NCBI GenBank assembly: GCA_902478365.1
Contig: CABSKX010000010.1
Coordinates: 1 to 48,094, forward strand
Direction of reading: 5' to 3'
DNA length: 48,094 nucleotides
Source: an uncultured Collinsella sp.
GTDB taxonomy: Bacteria > Actinomycetota > Coriobacteriia > Coriobacteriales > Coriobacteriaceae
This document shows positions 32,987 through 40,816 of this stretch, piece after piece. The translations under genes were made by a program, and so were the position numbers. The notes under the pieces are model-generated. The model did no database searches, was not told the origin of the DNA, and was given only the letters and a program-made list of their open reading frames with translations. Positions within the stretch are counted from its first letter, which is position 1, and each line of letters begins with the position of its first letter.

Positions 32987-33004
32987 ACGATTGAGTGGGA
33001 GTAA
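32987..33004 (+). other. Attachment-site core at right end of island (att site 4)
   Basis: The bases read Thr-Ile-Glu-Trp-Glu-stop (ACG ATT GAG TGG GAG TAA). With the two bases before it the match to the true guaA end is 19 of 20. This is probably the original chromosomal guaA tail displaced by integration. Confidence 0.85.
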
Positions 33005-33125
33005 GCCGACAGGGTTCTGACCTGCTCTTTTGAGTGCCGTACTGTGCTCCTGAGTTTCGTTTCGTACGAGAGTCACGGCAAAGCCACCAGCGACATTGGT
33101 GGGTGAATCCGATTATCGGCCTCCG

Positions 33126-33153
33126 TTCCCGTGCTGGGACGGGGGCTTTTTCT
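33126..33153 (+). terminator. Probable original guaA-side terminator
   Basis: CCCGT (33128-33132) and ACGGG (33139-33143), extended by wobble pairs, are followed by GGCTTTTTC. It lies 120 bases past att site 4, where the terminator of the displaced guaA end would be. The flanking 33005-33254 otherwise has no gene. Confidence 0.55.
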
Positions 33154-33254
33154 TCGCCTTTTACTCCCCTTCACCTGCGATTCCGCTATTTCTCCCCGTA
33201 TTTCAAGATGGAAGCGTTTGATTGCGAGGCACGCCGGTGTGAGGGCCTGAGTCG

Positions 33255-34691
33255 TCAGGCCCCGCACAGGGGGACCGCGATGGTGGCCACCGCGCCGCCC
33301 GAGGGGCTGTTGGCGAGCGAGACGGAGCCCCCGTGGGCGCTCGCGGCCTCGGCGGCGGCGTGGAGGCCGAGCCCGTAGTGGCGGCCTCCGTCGCGCGAGG
33401 AGCGGGAGGAGTCGTCTGTGAAGAGGCGCTCACAGCCGCGTTCGAGGGCGGCGGGAGAGAAGCCCGGTCCGTCGTCGGCCACCTCGATGACGAGGTGTCC
33501 GCCCGCGACGTCGCAGGAGACCGCCACGCGCGAGCGCGCGTGCTCGGCGGCGTTGACCACGAGGTTCGCGGCGGCTCGCGTCAGGGTGGTTCGGTCGAGC
33601 GGGGCCTCGGGCGCGCCCGCGACAGCGGGGCCCGTGGCCGCGTCGAGCGTCACGCCTCGCGCCCGGGCGATCTGGGCGGCCTCGGCGAGGACCTGTTCGC
33701 AGAGCTCGGCCGGCCGCATGGGGACCCTCTCCGCCCCGCCGGACCCGCGCGAGGCCTCGATGAGCAGGCGCACGTAGCCGTCGAGCCTTTCGACACTGCC
33801 GGCTATGTCGCGCGCGGCGGCCGCGAGGTCGGCGTCTTTCTCGTCTTCCAGCTCCTCCGCCACGAAGTCGGCGTTGGCGCGCAGCACGGTGAGCGGCGTC
33901 TTGAGGTCGTGGGCGAGCGACGCCACCTGCTCGCGCTGCCCCCGCTCCGCGGCCCAGCGGGCCTCGAGCGACTCGGCGAGGGAGGCCCGCATGGCGTCCA
34001 TCGCGGCGAGGACGTCGTTCACCTCGCGCACGTTGGTGCTGCCGACCGCGAAGTCGAGCTCCCCCGCGCCGACGCGCCGCGCCGCCTCCGCGAGCGGCGC
34101 CATCTTGCGCGAGATCACGCGGCTCGCGCGGCGTGCCACGAGCGCGAGCGCGAGCGCGCTTCCCGCCGCGGCGCCGACGAGCATGAGGTTCTGCGGGTTG
34201 GGAAGCAGGCCGGCGAGGTCGCGCGAGACCCACTGCGGCAGGTACTCGCTGACGAGTGCGCAGGCCCCGCCGCTCTTGAGCGGGAACGCGGCGTAGGTGA
34301 GGCCCGAGCCCCCGCCCTCGATCTCCACTGTGCCCGGATCCGCGGCGAGTGCCGCACGGGCCATTTCCGTCGCGTCCTCGAGCCGCGTGCCCTCGAGGTC
34401 TGTCATCAGCACGTATCCGTCCTTATTCAGGATGAGGTAGCGGTACGCCGTCGGCACGTCCTGCTGCCCGCAGACGCCGTCGCGTGCCAGGCCCTCCGCG
34501 ACCTCGCGCGTATTGGCCGGCCCCCAGCTTGCCTCGTAGACGAAGCCCGCGTTGATCGCCGCGGAGAGTGCCATGAACGAGGCGAGCCACGCCGTGGCAA
34601 CCGCCGCGAACGCGTAGGCGAAGTAGCGCGCGATGACGAAGGAGAGCGGCATGCCCCCGCGACCTCGCGCCCCGGTCCTCAAAGCTGCCAC
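33255..34691 (-). CDS. Sensor histidine kinase (lantibiotic-responsive type)
   Basis: This 478-residue membrane sensor kinase has two hydrophobic segments (YFAYAFAAVATAWLASFMAL near 24-43 and NLMLVGAAAGSALALALVA near 180-198) that enclose an extracytoplasmic sensor of about 135 residues. A HAMP-like region follows, then the H-box ASLAHDLKTPLTVLRAN near 270, the N-box LVVNAAEH, and G-boxes DDGPGF and HYGLGLH. The start is GTG overlapping the response-regulator stop by 13 bases; an ATG at 34652 is an alternative. Its place in an ABC-transporter operon with YxeA suggests it senses a peptide antimicrobial. It ends the operon. Confidence 0.88.
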   Translation of the reverse strand: MAALRTGARGRGGMPLSFVIARYFAYAFAAVATAWLASFMALSAAINAGFVYEASWGPANTREVAEGLARDGVCGQQDVPTAYRYLILNKDGYVLMTDLEGTRLEDATEMARAALAADPGTVEIEGGGSGLTYAAFPLKSGGACALVSEYLPQWVSRDLAGLLPNPQNLMLVGAAAGSALALALVARRASRVISRKMAPLAEAARRVGAGELDFAVGSTNVREVNDVLAAMDAMRASLAESLEARWAAERGQREQVASLAHDLKTPLTVLRANADFVAEELEDEKDADLAAAARDIAGSVERLDGYVRLLIEASRGSGGAERVPMRPAELCEQVLAEAAQIARARGVTLDAATGPAVAGAPEAPLDRTTLTRAAANLVVNAAEHARSRVAVSCDVAGGHLVIEVADDGPGFSPAALERGCERLFTDDSSRSSRDGGRHYGLGLHAAAEAASAHGGSVSLANSPSGGAVATIAVPLCGA

Positions 34692-35341
34692 TTGTACCCC
34701 ATCCCCCAGACGGTCGCGATCGGATCGGCGCCGGCCTCGGAGAGTTTCCTCCGGGCGCGGCTGACCTGCATGGATATGGCCGCGTCGTCGGCGTCGCTCT
34801 CCCAGCCGAGCACCGCCTCGCGGATCTGCGCGCGGCTCATGACCTGCCCGGGGTGGCGGGCGAGGTACTCGCAGATGGCGTACTCGGTGGGCGTGAGCGG
34901 TACGGCCTCGCCGCCCACGGCGAGGCCGCGCGCCCCGAGGTCGATCCGCACCTCCCCGAAGGAGAGGGCGTGCGAGCGCGGCCGGCGCTCACGGCGTAGA
35001 TGGGCCGCGACCTTGGCGCGCAGCTCCGCGGCCCCGAAGGGCTTGCGGACGTAGTCGTCGGCGCCCAGGCCGTAGCCGGCCACGGCGTCCTCCTCGGCCA
35101 CGCGCGCGGTCAGGAATATGATGGGCCCGTCGAAGTCCGGGCGGATCTGCCGCACGAGCTCGAAGCCGTCGAGCCCCGGCATCATGACGTCGCAGAGCAC
35201 GAGGTCGAAGCGCGAGAGGTCCATCCCCGGGACCGCCGTCGGGTCCGCTGCCTTGACGACCTCATGGCCGTCGCGGCCGAGGACGCGCGCGAGCGCGTCG
35301 AGGATCGCCCGCTCATCATCCACTGCCAGTATCCTCGCCAT
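34679..35341 (-). CDS. OmpR-family response regulator
   Basis: This 220-residue protein has a receiver domain (ILAVDDERAILDAL, phospho-acceptor Asp in DLVLCDVMMPGLDGFE near 52, and Lys of VRKPFG near 103) and a C-terminal winged helix (PLTPTEYAICEYLARHPGQV, then SMQVSRARRKLSEAG). It is coupled to the kinase by a 13-base overlap. It likely controls the transporter operon upstream in response to peptide stress, as SpaR/NisR-type or Cpr-type regulators do. A GGTCGAAC ribosome-like stretch precedes the start. Confidence 0.92.
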   Translation of the reverse strand: MARILAVDDERAILDALARVLGRDGHEVVKAADPTAVPGMDLSRFDLVLCDVMMPGLDGFELVRQIRPDFDGPIIFLTARVAEEDAVAGYGLGADDYVRKPFGAAELRAKVAAHLRRERRPRSHALSFGEVRIDLGARGLAVGGEAVPLTPTEYAICEYLARHPGQVMSRAQIREAVLGWESDADDAAISMQVSRARRKLSEAGADPIATVWGMGYKWQL

Positions 35342-35386
35342 GTTCGACCTCCTGAAACTTCCGTCGGAATTGTACTAGCGCCGCGC

Positions 35387-35788
35387 TCAGCGGTCCAGAG
35401 CCCCGCGCGCAGCCGCGGGCGCCTCGGCCGCATCGCACGCGCGGTAGCGCACGCCCGAGCCGCCGCGCGCCTCGATCTCGAGCCAGCCCTCGCCGTCCGA
35501 CTCCCGTCCGAAGAAGATGAGCTGGAGCTCTCGGACATTGCCCCTGTCGTCCGCCGCGTCCACCAGGTAGACGTAGTTCGCCCCCGCCCCGGTGGCGTCG
35601 GCGTAGGAGCTCGCGTGGCTACCGGGCTCGGGCGCGGGCGCCCACATGGTGATCTCAGGGTTGGGCAGCACGCGGTCGGCGATCGAGTGCAGCACCGACC
35701 CCCAGCCGGCGTCGAGCAGGGCATTCCCGCCCAGAACGAGCGCTGCGGAGAGGAGGACAAGCGCGACGGCGAACGGCTTCCTACGCAT
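35387..35788 (-). CDS. YxeA-like secreted protein
   Basis: This 133-residue protein has an N-terminal signal or anchor (KPFAVALVLLSAALVLGGNAL). A C-terminal part, YVYLVDAADDRGNVRELQLIFFGRESD, resembles the YxeA/DUF1093 family (OB-like fold) often found beside peptide-resistance ABC transporters. It overlaps the permease stop by 8 bases and precedes the response regulator by 45 bases. The mature protein would be outside the membrane, perhaps helping peptide recognition. The family call is by eye only. Confidence 0.6.
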   Translation of the reverse strand: MRRKPFAVALVLLSAALVLGGNALLDAGWGSVLHSIADRVLPNPEITMWAPAPEPGSHASSYADATGAGANYVYLVDAADDRGNVRELQLIFFGRESDGEGWLEIEARGGSGVRYRACDAAEAPAAARGALDR

Positions 35789-36596
35789 CTGCCCTCCCGT
35801 CCTCGAAGCGGCAGAACCAGGCGAGAAGGACGGCGGCGGCTGCCAGGGTGAGCACGAGGCCAGCGAGCGCAGTTGTGAGGAGAGGGCCCGCCGTGCGTGC
35901 GGCGTCGATGAAGGCCTCCACCCCGAGCGACCCTAGGCGCGCGGGCCAGGCGAGCGGCACCCAGTTCAGGGGCGTCGCCAGGGCACCGGTGAGCTCGCCG
36001 GTCATGAGGCCGTGCGCAAGTCCGCCCACTGAGAAGAACGCGAGGAGCATCCCCGCCGCGCCGGCACCGATGGCGGCGTTGCGGCCGAGGCGCAGGGCCA
36101 CGCCGAGCCCCAGCGCGTAGAGGGGCAGGCTGCCCAGCACGATGCCCGCCCAGGCGGCCGCAAGCGGAGCGGGCCCGAGCGGCAGGCGCCCGGCGACGGC
36201 GAGCACGGCCCCGAACACGCCGAGCGCCACGGCCAGCGCGCCCGCGCCGAGCGCCGCAAGGGCGAGCAGCTTCGCCGCGACGGCGCGCCCGCGCGAGGGG
36301 ACCGCCGTGAGGTTGGCGAGGCGCCCGGCAGCGCGCTCCTCGTCCACGGCGAGCCCGCAGACGATGGCGGACATGAGCGGCATGAGGGCGCCGAGGAACT
36401 GGACGTAGGCGTCCGCGCCCAGCGCCGGGTCCCATCGGACTATGGAGAAGTACTCGCCGCAGGCAAGACCGGCTGCCAGGCCGCAGACGAGGTGCACCAC
36501 CGCGAGCGGGGAGCGCGCCAGGCGCAGGGCCTCGGAGAGCAGGGCTCGCGGGAGAGTCATACGCGGCGTCGGGTCGGAGAGTCGTGTCACGGCCAT
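35781..36596 (-). CDS. Lantibiotic-immunity ABC transporter permease (LanG-like)
   Basis: This 271-residue membrane protein has about six hydrophobic helices (for example LAVVHLVCGLAAGLACG, FLGALMPLMSAIVCGLAV, LAALGAGALAVALGVFGAVLAV, ALAGLVLTLAAAAVLLAWF). The start ATG at 36596 overlaps the TGA of the preceding permease (TGATG), which fixes it; a longer in-frame extension to 37085 is only the antisense or shifted frame of that gene. It resembles MutG/EpiG-type permeases that with LanE and LanF expel lantibiotics from the membrane. Very high GC. Confidence 0.8.
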   Translation of the reverse strand: MAVTRLSDPTPRMTLPRALLSEALRLARSPLAVVHLVCGLAAGLACGEYFSIVRWDPALGADAYVQFLGALMPLMSAIVCGLAVDEERAAGRLANLTAVPSRGRAVAAKLLALAALGAGALAVALGVFGAVLAVAGRLPLGPAPLAAAWAGIVLGSLPLYALGLGVALRLGRNAAIGAGAAGMLLAFFSVGGLAHGLMTGELTGALATPLNWVPLAWPARLGSLGVEAFIDAARTAGPLLTTALAGLVLTLAAAAVLLAWFCRFEDGRADA

Positions 36597-37366
36597 CACC
36601 TCTCCTCGGAGCGCGCGAACCAGGCCGCGCCCGCCGCCGTGAGCGCGGCGAACGCGAGCGCGCAGACCGCAAGGCCCGCCAGTGTGAGCATGCCGTCCGC
36701 CGCGAGCGCCCCGCCGAGCGCCATGTCCGCCGCGAGTGGCTCGCCGCTCGGCAGCACGGGGATGAAGCTCGTGGTGATGACCATGCTCGCCGACGGCGGA
36801 AAGAGCTGCGGCAGCGGCATCAGCGACCAGGCGAACCCACCCACGAGCTGCGTGGCGAGCGGGCAAAAGATGCCCGCGAGCATGCCGAGCCGCGCCGTGA
36901 GGAAGAGCCCTGCGGGGATCATCCACGCCGCGGTCACCGTGTTGGCGAGCGCGCAGAGGAGCATCGTGAACGTGCCCGCGGCCGTGAGGCCCTGCGAGGA
37001 GAACGCCGATCCCGCGAGGTAGATGCCGAAGACCACGAGGTTCGAGAGCGTGCAGAGCGCGAGGCACCAGAGCGCCTTGGCCCACCAGGCGCGCCTAAGC
37101 GGGAAGCCCAGGCCCAGAAGCCCCCGCATCCGCGTGCGCGCGTCCGCCCGCGCGACGCACGCCACCACGAGCGAGAGAGCCACGGGCAGGAAGAGCGCGT
37201 ACCAGTAGTTCCACGCGCTGAAGATCTGCACGCCCCGGTAGGGCATCGCGCCGAGCAACGGCATCGGCAGCGCCATGAGCACGGCCAGGCGAACCGGTGC
37301 CGCGTGGTGCGACTTCAGGGCCTCGGCGCGCAGGCCCGCGAGCAGGCCGCCTTTCTCGCCCGTCAT
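36596..37366 (-). CDS. Lantibiotic-immunity ABC transporter permease (LanE-like)
   Basis: This 256-residue membrane protein begins GLLAGLRAEALKSHHAAPVRLAVLMAL, the typical LanE start (an 'E..K...' helix before the first membrane span). It has about six spans, including LFLPVALSLVVACVARA and LTLAGLAVCALAFAALTAAGAAWF. It overlaps the ATPase stop by four bases and the LanG-like start by one base. Together the three make an immunity-type exporter. Its substrate is unknown. Confidence 0.8.
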   Translation of the reverse strand: MTGEKGGLLAGLRAEALKSHHAAPVRLAVLMALPMPLLGAMPYRGVQIFSAWNYWYALFLPVALSLVVACVARADARTRMRGLLGLGFPLRRAWWAKALWCLALCTLSNLVVFGIYLAGSAFSSQGLTAAGTFTMLLCALANTVTAAWMIPAGLFLTARLGMLAGIFCPLATQLVGGFAWSLMPLPQLFPPSASMVITTSFIPVLPSGEPLAADMALGGALAADGMLTLAGLAVCALAFAALTAAGAAWFARSEER

Positions 37367-38091
37367 GCCGCCACCTCCCCGCGCGCTCGACGCCCCTCCC
37401 GGCAGACGCTCATGAAGAGTTCCTCGAGGTCCTGCCCGGACCGAAGCGCATCCTCGTAGGCGAGGCGCCCCCCGTAGATGATGCCGATGGTGTCCGCCAT
37501 CTGCTGCACCTCGGAGAGGATGTGGCTCGAGACGATTACCGTCGTGCCCGCCGCCGCGAAGCCGCGGATCTGGTCGCGCAGCTCCTCGATGCCGATGGGG
37601 TCGAGGCCGTTGGTGGGCTCGTCGAGCACGAGCAGGCGTGGCCGGGCGATCAGCGCCAGCGCGAGCCCCAGGCGCTGCCGCATGCCCATCGAGAAGCGCC
37701 CGGCGCGCTTCTTCCCGGTGTCCGCGAGGTCCACGGCGGCGAGCACCTCATCTATGCGGCTCTCGGGAAGGCCCAGCAGCGTGGTGCGCACGCGCAGGTT
37801 CTCGCGCGCGGTGAGGTTGGGGTAGAGCGGCGCCTCCTCGATGAGACTGCCGATTGCGTAGAGGTCCTCGCGGCGCCAGGCGTGCCCGGCAAAGAGGATC
37901 TCCCCGGCCGTCGGCCGCAGCATCCCGCAGATCATCTTGAGCGTTGTCGACTTGCCGGCGCCGTTGGGACCTAGCAGTCCGTACACCTCGCCCTCGCGGA
38001 TATGAAGGCTCACGTCGGCCACGGCATCCTGCGCCTGGCCGCCGCGGCCGAAGCGCTTGGTGAGCCCGCGCGTCTCGAGCATGTAACCCAT
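37363..38091 (-). CDS. Lantibiotic-immunity ABC transporter ATPase (LanF-like)
   Basis: This 242-residue ABC ATPase has Walker A GPNGAGKST, signature FSMGMRQRLGLAL, Walker B LLVLDEPTNGLDP and a switch His in VSSHILSE. The usual Q-loop Gln is replaced by Glu (GSLIEEAPLYPNLTARENL), the 'E-loop' considered diagnostic for lantibiotic-immunity LanF proteins. AAAGGA precedes the ATG by about 8 bases. It is the first gene of the operon lanF-lanE-lanG-yxeA-regulator-kinase, and a GC-rich perfect hairpin (38116-38142) lies in its leader. Confidence 0.87.
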   Translation of the reverse strand: MGYMLETRGLTKRFGRGGQAQDAVADVSLHIREGEVYGLLGPNGAGKSTTLKMICGMLRPTAGEILFAGHAWRREDLYAIGSLIEEAPLYPNLTARENLRVRTTLLGLPESRIDEVLAAVDLADTGKKRAGRFSMGMRQRLGLALALIARPRLLVLDEPTNGLDPIGIEELRDQIRGFAAAGTTVIVSSHILSEVQQMADTIGIIYGGRLAYEDALRSGQDLEELFMSVCREGRRARGEVAA

Positions 38092-38115
38092 GGGTTCGTC
38101 CTTTCTCTTCCGGGT

Positions 38116-38142
38116 GCGCGGGCCGAGTCGCCGTGCCCGCGC
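38116..38142. promoter_or_regulatory. GC-rich inverted repeat upstream of the immunity operon
   Basis: Arms GCGCGGGC (38116-38123) and GCCCGCGC (38135-38142) are perfect complements around 11 bases. It lies 25 bases before the lanF-like start. It could be an operator or an mRNA leader hairpin. Confidence 0.4.
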
Positions 38143-38257
38143 GCCTTACCTTTCGGGTTCACCATCCATGGTGGGGCGCGTTTCTAACGAAGCCGTAACG
38201 GCCGTTGGGCTCTTTTGGCGCCAGCCCTTCTCGACCCGTACGCCACTCATGGTATGT

Positions 38258-38269
38258 TTATCGCGATAA
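38258..38269. promoter_or_regulatory. TTATCGCGATAA palindrome, likely TetR-type operator
   Basis: This perfect 12-base palindrome sits 17 bases before the start of the TetR fragment. TetR genes commonly regulate themselves and a divergent transporter, so this was probably the operator; the regulator is now truncated. Confidence 0.55.
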
Positions 38270-38286
38270 CAAGGACGGAGGTGCCC

Positions 38287-38389
38287 GTGGCACGCAATAA
38301 GTACCCGGAGGAGACGGTCGAGAAGATTCTCGACGTTGCCGAGCGGCTCCTCGTGGAGCGCGGCTACGAGCACACCACGATGATCTGAA
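38287..38389 (+). pseudogene. TetR-family regulator, N-terminal fragment
   Basis: GGAGG lies 5 bases before the GTG at 38287. The frame reads MARNKYPEETVEKILDVAERLLVERGYEHTTM, the typical first helices of a TetR HTH domain, and then ends Ile-TGA. A normal protein continues past 180 residues. The break coincides with a switch to HsdS sequence, so it is a deletion or recombination scar. Confidence 0.8.
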
Positions 38390-38614
38390 GAGCAATACGC
38401 TAAATCGAAAAAGGTAATCGAAGCCGCGCCTGTGGACTTATCGAGGGTCGAGATTCCCACCCCATCCATCAGCACCCAGCAGAAGGTCGTCGACATCCTC
38501 GACCGCTTCGACTCCCTAACGAAATCGCTCACCGACGGTATCCCCGCCGAAATCGAGGTACGCCGGGCGCAGTACGGGTACTACCGCGACCGCCTGCTCG
38601 ACTTCCGAAACTAA
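38384..38614 (+). pseudogene. hsdS: HsdS (type I restriction specificity subunit), C-terminal fragment
   Basis: From about 38384 the frame reads EEQYAKSKKVIEAAPVDLSR and goes on with VEIPTPSISTQQKVVDILDRFDSLTKSLTDGIPAEIEVRRAQYGYYRDRLLDF before TAA. The 'P..S.e.Q.kIv.iLd.f' plus 'rr.QY.yYRd.LL.F' pattern is the standard second conserved region of HsdS. The N-terminal target-recognition domains are missing. No hsdM or hsdR is seen nearby, so this is an orphan relic joined to the TetR fragment. Confidence 0.8.
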
Positions 38615-38619
38615 GTGAG

Positions 38620-38690
38620 AATAAGTTATCGGTACGCTTTTTTATAAAATGTAAAAAAGTACCCCCATAACTGATAAAATGGACGCTGAA
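38620..38690. promoter_or_regulatory. Promoter region with imperfect inverted repeat before the DUF4143 ATPase
   Basis: AGTTAT-GG-TAC-TTTTTT on the left (about 38626-38647) is mirrored by AAAAAA-GTAC-CC-ATAACT on the right (about 38655-38676), with small gaps. GATAAAAT follows as a possible -10. It may be an operator. Confidence 0.4.
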
Positions 38691-38704
38691 AAAAGGGGTG
38701 CATC

Positions 38705-39940
38705 TTGCGTATATACCGACGTGAAAAGTATCTGAAGCAAATGCGTGGTTTCTACCACGATGACGGGATGATCAAGGTAATCACCGGTGTTCGCAGGTGT
38801 GGTAAATCCTGCCTCATGCAATCAATCGCAGACGAACTTGTGGAATCCGGTATAGCGAGCGACCACATCATCTATATCGACCTCGACTCACGGGAGAACA
38901 GGAAGGTCAAGACGACTGATGAGCTCGAAAATCTGATTGACATGTCGACCTCAGCAGACACTGAGGAGACGAAGTACCTCTTCATCGATGAGATTCAGAA
39001 CGTAGAGGAATTCGAGCTGCTCATCAACGGCTACCGGACAGATGGCGGTTGGTCCATTTTCATTACCGGTTCGAATTCATATCTGCTTTCTGGGCAGCTT
39101 GTTACAAAGCTGACGGGTCGCTATATCGAGTTCGAAGTGTTCCCACTCGACTTTGCGGAATATATCGATATGAAGCGTTTTCTCGGCAAGCCTGTCAATG
39201 ACGTTCTCGTAGGAGAGTTTACCGAGTACCTGACCCTTGGAGGATTTCCCAAAGCGTTGGAGTATGAGGGCGAGGATGAAAAGCGCACCTATATCAAGAG
39301 TGTTATTCATGAGATCTTTGAAAAGGACGTCAAACATTCGAACAAGATTAAGAATGTCTCGGTTTTCGATGCCGTCCAGACGTATCTCATCAACAACTTT
39401 GGTGCGCCGACGAACCTGAAGAACCTCCTTGCGTACTTCAATGATGTCGAGAAGATTCCCATCAAGCGCGAAACGCTCAATCGGTATATCCAGATTCTTG
39501 TTGACGCGAAGATCCTTTATCGCTGCTCGAGGTTCGATCTCAAGTCTCGGCGATCGCTTATCCGCGAAGAGAAGTACTACCTGGCTGATCCCGGCTTCTA
39601 TTTCGCCATGAACACGGATGCGAGGATTAACTACGGGCCGGCGTTGGAGAACGTGCTCTACCTCTATCTTGCATCGCGCGGGTACGAGCTTTCTGTGGGC
39701 CGTATTGGGAAGCTCGAGTGTGACTTCATCGCTCGTAGGCGCAATGCTTACGCCTACATCCAGGTCTCTATGTCGATTGCCGACAGAGGCGTCGAGGAGC
39801 GCGAGTACAGGCCGTTCGGCCACATCAGGGATGGGTATCCGCGCTACTTGTTCACGCTTGATCCTCTATTGCAGGAGAGGGATGGCGTCAGGCACCTTAA
39901 CATGGCGTCGTTTATGCAAGATGGCGGTGATCTTATTTGA
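38705..39940 (+). CDS. AAA ATPase with DUF4143 domain
   Basis: This 411-residue protein has Walker A VITGVRRCGKSC near 26-37, Walker B YLFIDEIQN near 90, sensor-like FITGSNS, then a winged-helix region and a C-terminal DUF4143/nuclease-like part with LECDFIARRRNAYAYIQVSMS near 340. This family is common, solitary and often present in several copies per genome; its role is unknown, with ideas including toxin-like or DNA-related activity. The start is TTG with AAAAGGGGTG upstream. Confidence 0.85.
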   Translation: MRIYRREKYLKQMRGFYHDDGMIKVITGVRRCGKSCLMQSIADELVESGIASDHIIYIDLDSRENRKVKTTDELENLIDMSTSADTEETKYLFIDEIQNVEEFELLINGYRTDGGWSIFITGSNSYLLSGQLVTKLTGRYIEFEVFPLDFAEYIDMKRFLGKPVNDVLVGEFTEYLTLGGFPKALEYEGEDEKRTYIKSVIHEIFEKDVKHSNKIKNVSVFDAVQTYLINNFGAPTNLKNLLAYFNDVEKIPIKRETLNRYIQILVDAKILYRCSRFDLKSRRSLIREEKYYLADPGFYFAMNTDARINYGPALENVLYLYLASRGYELSVGRIGKLECDFIARRRNAYAYIQVSMSIADRGVEEREYRPFGHIRDGYPRYLFTLDPLLQERDGVRHLNMASFMQDGGDLI

Positions 39941-40176
39941 GCGGCGGCCAGATTCTTTTGCTCCCTAGTGCGCAAACAGTGCGGGCATCAAATGGGGACC
40001 GTTGCCTCACGTAGAATCGATAGATTGAAAACTTGTTTTGATGTTGACAGGCTTTTGACCAGTGGCTCCTATTACTAAGTGGAAGTAGCTGAAACGAGGC
40101 GACTGCATAGCTCCATCTGTTTTGGTTACAACAAAATGTGTGCCGCGCGCCTGCGGCATGAAGGAGGGAGATTCTT
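39941..40176. other. Intergenic region upstream of the flavodoxin-like gene
   Basis: 236 bases with no gene. TTGACA near 40045 is a good -35 candidate, but no clear -10 at 17 bases follows. GAAGGAGGGA marks the ribosome site of the next gene. No palindrome of note was seen. Confidence 0.5.
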
Positions 40177-40707
40177 ATGAATATCGTTGTATTGAGTGGT
40201 AGCCCGCGCAAGGGCGCCAATACCGACACCATGGTCGAGGCGTTTGCCGAGACCGCGCGTGAGGGCGGCAATACGGTCGAGGTCGTCCGTGTTGCCAGCA
40301 AGAAAATCGCTGGTTGCCTGGGGTGTCAGTATTGCTTCGCCCATGAGGGCACTTGCGTGCAGAAGGATGACATGGCCGACGTGATCGAGTCGCTGAAAGG
40401 CGCCGATATGGTTGTCTTCGCTTCGCCTATCTACTGGTTTGATATCACTGCGCAGGAGAAGGCCGCCATCGACCGCCTGTACGCCTTCGGTGCTACAGGC
40501 TTCCCGTTCACCAAGACGGCCCTTTTGCTCGATAGCCACAGCGAGGGCGTCTATGATGCGGCGATTGCTATGTATAGGGCCACATGCGCGTACTGCAAGT
40601 GGGAGGACCAGGGCATTGTCACCATTAGCGGCATGACCGAGCGCGACAGCATGGCCTCCTCGCCCAAGTTGGAAGAGGTGCGAGAGCTCGCTCGCAAGCT
40701 CGCCTAA
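40177..40707 (+). CDS. Flavodoxin-like NADPH-dependent FMN reductase family protein
   Basis: This 176-residue protein starts MNIVVLSGSPRKGANTDTM, the FMN-binding loop of the FMN_red/iron-sulfur flavoprotein family. GCLGCQYCFAHEGTC follows near 47-61, with Cys residues that may hold a cluster or stabilise the fold, and VVFASPIYWFDIT near 85. It is a cytoplasmic flavin reductase; the substrate is not known. AAGGAGG lies 7 bases before the ATG. A 72-base inverted repeat lies just downstream. Confidence 0.88.
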   Translation: MNIVVLSGSPRKGANTDTMVEAFAETAREGGNTVEVVRVASKKIAGCLGCQYCFAHEGTCVQKDDMADVIESLKGADMVVFASPIYWFDITAQEKAAIDRLYAFGATGFPFTKTALLLDSHSEGVYDAAIAMYRATCAYCKWEDQGIVTISGMTERDSMASSPKLEEVRELARKLA

Positions 40708-40717
40708 GGACAAGAAG

Positions 40718-40789
40718 AACGCATGGCAATCGGTGTTGGTGGAAAATGCTTGCTATCCTTACCAAGAGGAATGCTGATTGCCATGCGTT
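40718..40789. repeat. Inverted repeat with 14-base perfect arms
   Basis: AACGCATGGCAATC (40718-40731) and GATTGCCATGCGTT (40776-40789) are exact complements enclosing 44 bases. There is no T-tract on either side, so it is not a standard terminator. It lies between the flavodoxin-like gene and the converging AAA ATPase gene. It might be a MITE-like insert or a small hairpin RNA. Confidence 0.6.
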
Positions 40790-40816
40790 GATGCTTCCGC
40801 GGACAATTCCGGCGTG

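Noticed and set aside
33333..35054. Plus-strand 573-codon frame opposite the histidine kinase and regulator
   Set aside because: Arg/Gly/His-rich shadow of GC-rich genes with unmistakable kinase and regulator motifs on the other strand.
36597..37085. N-terminal extension of the LanG-like permease
   Set aside because: The extra residues are the shifted frame of the LanE-like gene; the ATG at 36596 with a TGATG overlap fits the operon and family length.
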